Below, piece by piece: positions 5,537-5,835 of a stretch of DNA of 5,835 bases (position 1 is its first letter; every line of letters starts with the position of its first letter). A program made the position numbers and the translations under genes. The DNA is from Akkermansia muciniphila (lineage in GTDB: Bacteria > Pseudomonadota > Gammaproteobacteria > Burkholderiales > Burkholderiaceae_C). Below the pieces are notes generated by a model, which saw only the letters and a list, made by a program, of their open reading frames with translations, was not told the origin of the DNA and did not search any database. The DNA lies in contig CALPVM020000164.1 of NCBI GenBank assembly GCA_943327015.2, forward strand, positions 1 through 5,835, given 5' to 3'.

Positions 5537-5835
5537 ATGATGGTGCTGTATTCAGGTACTACCTGCCCCTATTCCCACCGCTGCCGTTTTGTTTTGTTTG
5601 AAAAAGGTATGGATTTTGAAATCCGTGACGTTGACCTTTACAACAAACCTGAAGACATCAATGTTATGAACCCCTATGGCCAGGTGCCAATTTTGGTGGA
5701 ACGTGATCTTATTTTGTACGAATCCAACATCATCAACGAATACATTGATGAGCGTTTTCCCCACCCGCAACTCATGCCCGGTGACCCGGTAGACCGCGCA
5801 CGTGTCCGGTTGTTTTTGCTCAACTTTGAAAAAGA
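5537..5835 (+). CDS. sspA: stringent starvation protein A (SspA), N-terminal part
   Basis: This is the first 99 codons of a protein of about 205 residues, cut by the window end. SspA has a glutathione-S-transferase fold, binds RNA polymerase and alters transcription in stationary phase and under acid stress; it is not known as a detoxifying transferase. Visible here is the thioredoxin-like N-terminal domain: MVLYSGTTCPYSHRCRFVLF at 2-21, the cis-proline loop GQVPIL with Pro51, YESNIINEYIDERFPHPQLM at 61-80 with Glu62-Ser63 at the usual glutathione-contact position, and the start of the helical domain from about 85. Cys10-Pro-Tyr-Ser resembles a glutaredoxin or omega-class GST active site. AGGAG at 5523-5527 lies 9 nt before ATG 5537; the next codon is also ATG. 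sspA often follows petABC in betaproteobacteria, usually with sspB next; that part is outside the window. Confidence 0.93.
   Translation, partial: MMVLYSGTTCPYSHRCRFVLFEKGMDFEIRDVDLYNKPEDINVMNPYGQVPILVERDLILYESNIINEYIDERFPHPQLMPGDPVDRARVRLFLLNFEK

Noticed and set aside
5552..5770. A 72-codon minus-strand frame inside sspA
   Set aside because: It is a shadow of the sspA coding strand, with no ribosome binding site and no motif.

Overview
The window reads as ordinary chromosome from a betaproteobacterium, most likely order Burkholderiales. The evidence is the layout petA-petB-petC followed by a terminator and sspA, plus the character of the proteins: a 204-residue Rieske protein with a C-terminal cluster domain, a 469-residue undivided cytochrome b with a PVWY Qo motif, and an SspA carrying a Cys-Pro-Tyr-Ser motif. 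Base composition looks moderate, near 50% GC by eye, which is low for the order. I cannot name a genus from sequence alone.

Left edge (1-184): the 5' end of an IS30-family insertion sequence on the minus strand. It holds the first 27 codons of the transposase, a short overlapping leader frame with a perfect Shine-Dalgarno sequence, and a terminal inverted repeat whose GATTCAA and GCAAC blocks match those I recall for IS30. The rest of the element lies off the window.

Region 276-2426 (+): three tightly packed genes, probably one transcription unit. They are a small cysteine-cluster protein of unknown function, a Nif3/YbgI-type dinuclear-metal protein whose start overlaps it by 29 nt, and PdxA, the 4-phosphohydroxy-L-threonine dehydrogenase of vitamin B6 synthesis, 8 nt further on. 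The IS end lies about 90 nt before the first start codon, so the element may have altered this unit's promoter.

Region 2427-5516 (+): a 181-nt gap containing a good sigma70-type promoter, then petA, petB and petC (Rieske protein, cytochrome b, cytochrome c1). These are the three catalytic subunits of the cytochrome bc1 complex, which oxidises quinol, reduces cytochrome c and moves protons across the inner membrane. The gaps are 25 and 16 nt, each with a GGAG-type ribosome binding site. A strong intrinsic terminator follows petC.

Right edge (5537-5835, +): the N-terminal half of sspA, a glutathione-S-transferase-fold RNA-polymerase-associated protein, cut by the window end.

I see no CRISPR array, tRNA, rRNA, phage gene or defence cassette, and nothing that amounts to an undescribed system. 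The points most worth a second look are the IS30 end with its leader frame, the uncharacterised cysteine-cluster gene coupled to the Nif3-like gene, and the Lys-Arg variant of the twin-arginine motif in the Rieske protein.
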